This document shows positions 5,151 to 5,881 of a stretch of 5,881 bases of DNA, in pieces. Every line of letters starts with the position of its first letter. Within the stretch, counting starts at the first letter, position 1. The stretch covers positions 1-5,881 of the forward strand of contig JAGLKH010000121.1 in assembly GCA_023141985.1 (NCBI GenBank). Reading direction: 5' to 3'. The notes below the pieces were generated by a model. It did no database searches, had not been told where the DNA came from, and saw only the letters and a program-made list of their open reading frames with translations. The position numbers were made by a program, and so were the translations under genes. This DNA is from Flavobacteriaceae bacterium. Lineage in GTDB: Bacteria; Bacteroidota; Bacteroidia; Flavobacteriales; Flavobacteriaceae.

Positions 5151-5492
5151 ACTGAAGAATTCACAAAAAGGCTGCAAAAAGTTATAGATTTCTATGGTGA
5201 ATCTGCATCATCCTTTGCTGAAAAAATTGGAGTTCAACGCTCAAGTATTTCTCATATTTTATCTGGACGAAATAAACCCAGTTTAGATTTTATAATGAAA
5301 GTCCTTTCCTCCTATCCAGAAGTTGAATTGTATTGGTTACTAAATGGAAAGGGTAAATTTCCATCACAAAAAGATGAAACACTTACTGAAATAAGATTTT
5401 CTGAAGATAAACCTGCTCATAATATTCAGAAAACAATAGATCGCATTGTCATTTTTTATAAAGATGGGAGCTTTACCAGCTATGAGAATTAA
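5142..5492 (+). CDS. XRE-family helix-turn-helix transcriptional regulator
   Basis: This 116-residue cytoplasmic regulator has an N-terminal Cro/C1-type helix-turn-helix: SASSFAEKIGVQRSSISHIL (21-40), followed by SGRNKPSLDFIMKVLSSYPE (41-60) and ELYWLLNGKGKFP (62-74). SSFAEKIGV is the positioning helix, and VQRSSISHILSGR supplies the recognition helix. A polar linker of about 25 residues leads to a short C-terminal motif, KTIDRIVIFYKDGSFTSYEN (97-116), which I remember as a recurrent ending in flavobacterial regulators of this type; its role is unknown. The ATG at 5142 is the only sensible start. It lies inside a palindromic site, with a second palindrome over the -7 element, which argues for autoregulation. 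The divergent M14 peptidase promoter has matching sites, so it may be a target too. There is no integrase or other phage gene nearby, so a prophage origin is not supported. The small lipoprotein starts 33 bp downstream on the same strand. Confidence 0.93.
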   Translation: MINTEEFTKRLQKVIDFYGESASSFAEKIGVQRSSISHILSGRNKPSLDFIMKVLSSYPEVELYWLLNGKGKFPSQKDETLTEIRFSEDKPAHNIQKTIDRIVIFYKDGSFTSYEN

Positions 5493-5501
5493 ATATTTTG
5501 T

Positions 5502-5518
5502 TATTTTGTATCAAAATA
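5502..5518 (+). other. Inverted repeat between the XRE gene and the lipoprotein gene
   Basis: TATTTTG and CAAAATA form perfect 7-bp arms around TAT, 8 bp before the lipoprotein ATG. A partial tandem copy of the left arm (TATTTTG, 5494-5500) precedes it. It could be an operator, an RNA hairpin near the ribosome site or chance in AT-rich DNA. There is no exact TAnnTTTG in this gap. Confidence 0.35.
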
Positions 5519-5525
5519 CGTAAAG

Positions 5526-5881
5526 ATGAGATATATTATGATCTTGCCCATTTTCTTGTTATTCACAAGCTGCTATCATATTGAACGTAACTGTAAAGAT
5601 TTTAAAACCGGAAAGTTTTATAGTGAGATAGAAATAAACAGCGTGTTGTATAAATCAACATTTACAAGAACTAATACCCTTCAAATTGAAACATATGAAG
5701 GAAAAACTGATTCTTCTAAAGTGAGATGGATAAACGATTGTGAAGTGGTTTTTAAAACTATTAACCCAAAAAGCATGGCTGAAAGGAAAGATATTCATTT
5801 AAAAATATTAACAACCAATGATTCCTCATACACATTTGAATATTCTTATGTTGGAGAATCACTTAAGCAAAAGGGAATTGC
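5526..5881 (+). CDS. Small putative lipoprotein, function unknown, 3' end outside window
   Basis: The frame from the ATG at 5526 stays open to the window edge (118 codons visible). The N-terminus is a lipoprotein signal: MRYIMILPIFLLFTSC, with a hydrophobic core and the lipobox LFTSC, predicting lipidation of C16 after cleavage by signal peptidase II. The residues after the cysteine (YHIERNCKDF) are not the acidic string typical of surface-exported Bacteroidota lipoproteins, so a periplasm-facing position is more likely. The mature part contains CKDFKTGKFY, RWINDCEVVFKTINPKSMAE and HLKILTTNDSSYTFEYSYVG. It resembles a small flavobacterial protein that I recall being labelled 'DNA topoisomerase IV' in public annotations, probably carried over from neighbouring topoisomerase genes; no topoisomerase motif is present. 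A second in-frame ATG at 5538 would also leave a signal peptide, but loses the positively charged residue R2. The gene follows the XRE gene by 33 bp and may share its transcript. Confidence 0.8.
   Translation, partial: MRYIMILPIFLLFTSCYHIERNCKDFKTGKFYSEIEINSVLYKSTFTRTNTLQIETYEGKTDSSKVRWINDCEVVFKTINPKSMAERKDIHLKILTTNDSSYTFEYSYVGESLKQKGI

Noticed and set aside
5142..5492. XRE regulator as a prophage repressor
   Set aside because: No integrase, excisionase or structural phage gene flanks it, and the neighbours look like chromosomal core genes.

Overview
The window is strongly AT-rich and reads as chromosomal DNA of a Bacteroidota, most likely a member of the Flavobacteriaceae. Three things support this. 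Start codons lack Shine-Dalgarno-like purine tracts. Several genes are preceded by the Bacteroidota -7 promoter element TAnnTTTG. The proteins (eukaryote-like monofunctional proline dehydrogenase, short Lrp/AsnC regulator, M14 peptidase, small XRE regulator, small lipoprotein) look like flavobacterial versions. I see no mobile element, CRISPR array, tRNA or rRNA.

Layout: (1) bases 1-412 hold the 3' end of a membrane-type nucleotide-sugar epimerase/dehydratase (FlaA1/CapD/WbpM type), probably the last gene of a surface-polysaccharide cluster. (2) It converges with proline dehydrogenase (409-1581, minus), and the two stop codons overlap in one TTAA. (3) Proline dehydrogenase is divergent from aroB (1677-2744, plus), which is followed by a small unnamed acidic-tailed protein (2831-3112, plus). 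(4) A 31-bp convergent junction leads into an Lrp/AsnC regulator (3144-3623, minus) and an M14 zinc carboxypeptidase-like protein (3694-4851, minus). (5) A 290-bp AT-rich divergent region follows. (6) Then come an XRE-family regulator (5142-5492, plus) and a small lipoprotein cut by the window end (5526 onward, plus).

Most genes are housekeeping or catabolic: shikimate pathway, proline oxidation, peptide hydrolysis and an amino-acid-sensing type regulator. The most interesting structure is the region between the carboxypeptidase and the XRE gene. It carries four copies of a palindromic motif close to GTTTACAATTGTAAAC, two at each end. In one copy at each end the -7 promoter element sits in the same register inside the motif, and a third copy contains the ATG of the XRE gene. 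The simplest reading is that the XRE protein binds these sites, represses itself and co-controls the divergent peptidase. This is inference from sequence pattern only.

The rest of the window looks ordinary for a flavobacterial core genome. Two small conserved-looking proteins (2831-3112 and 5526 onward) have no known function that I can defend.
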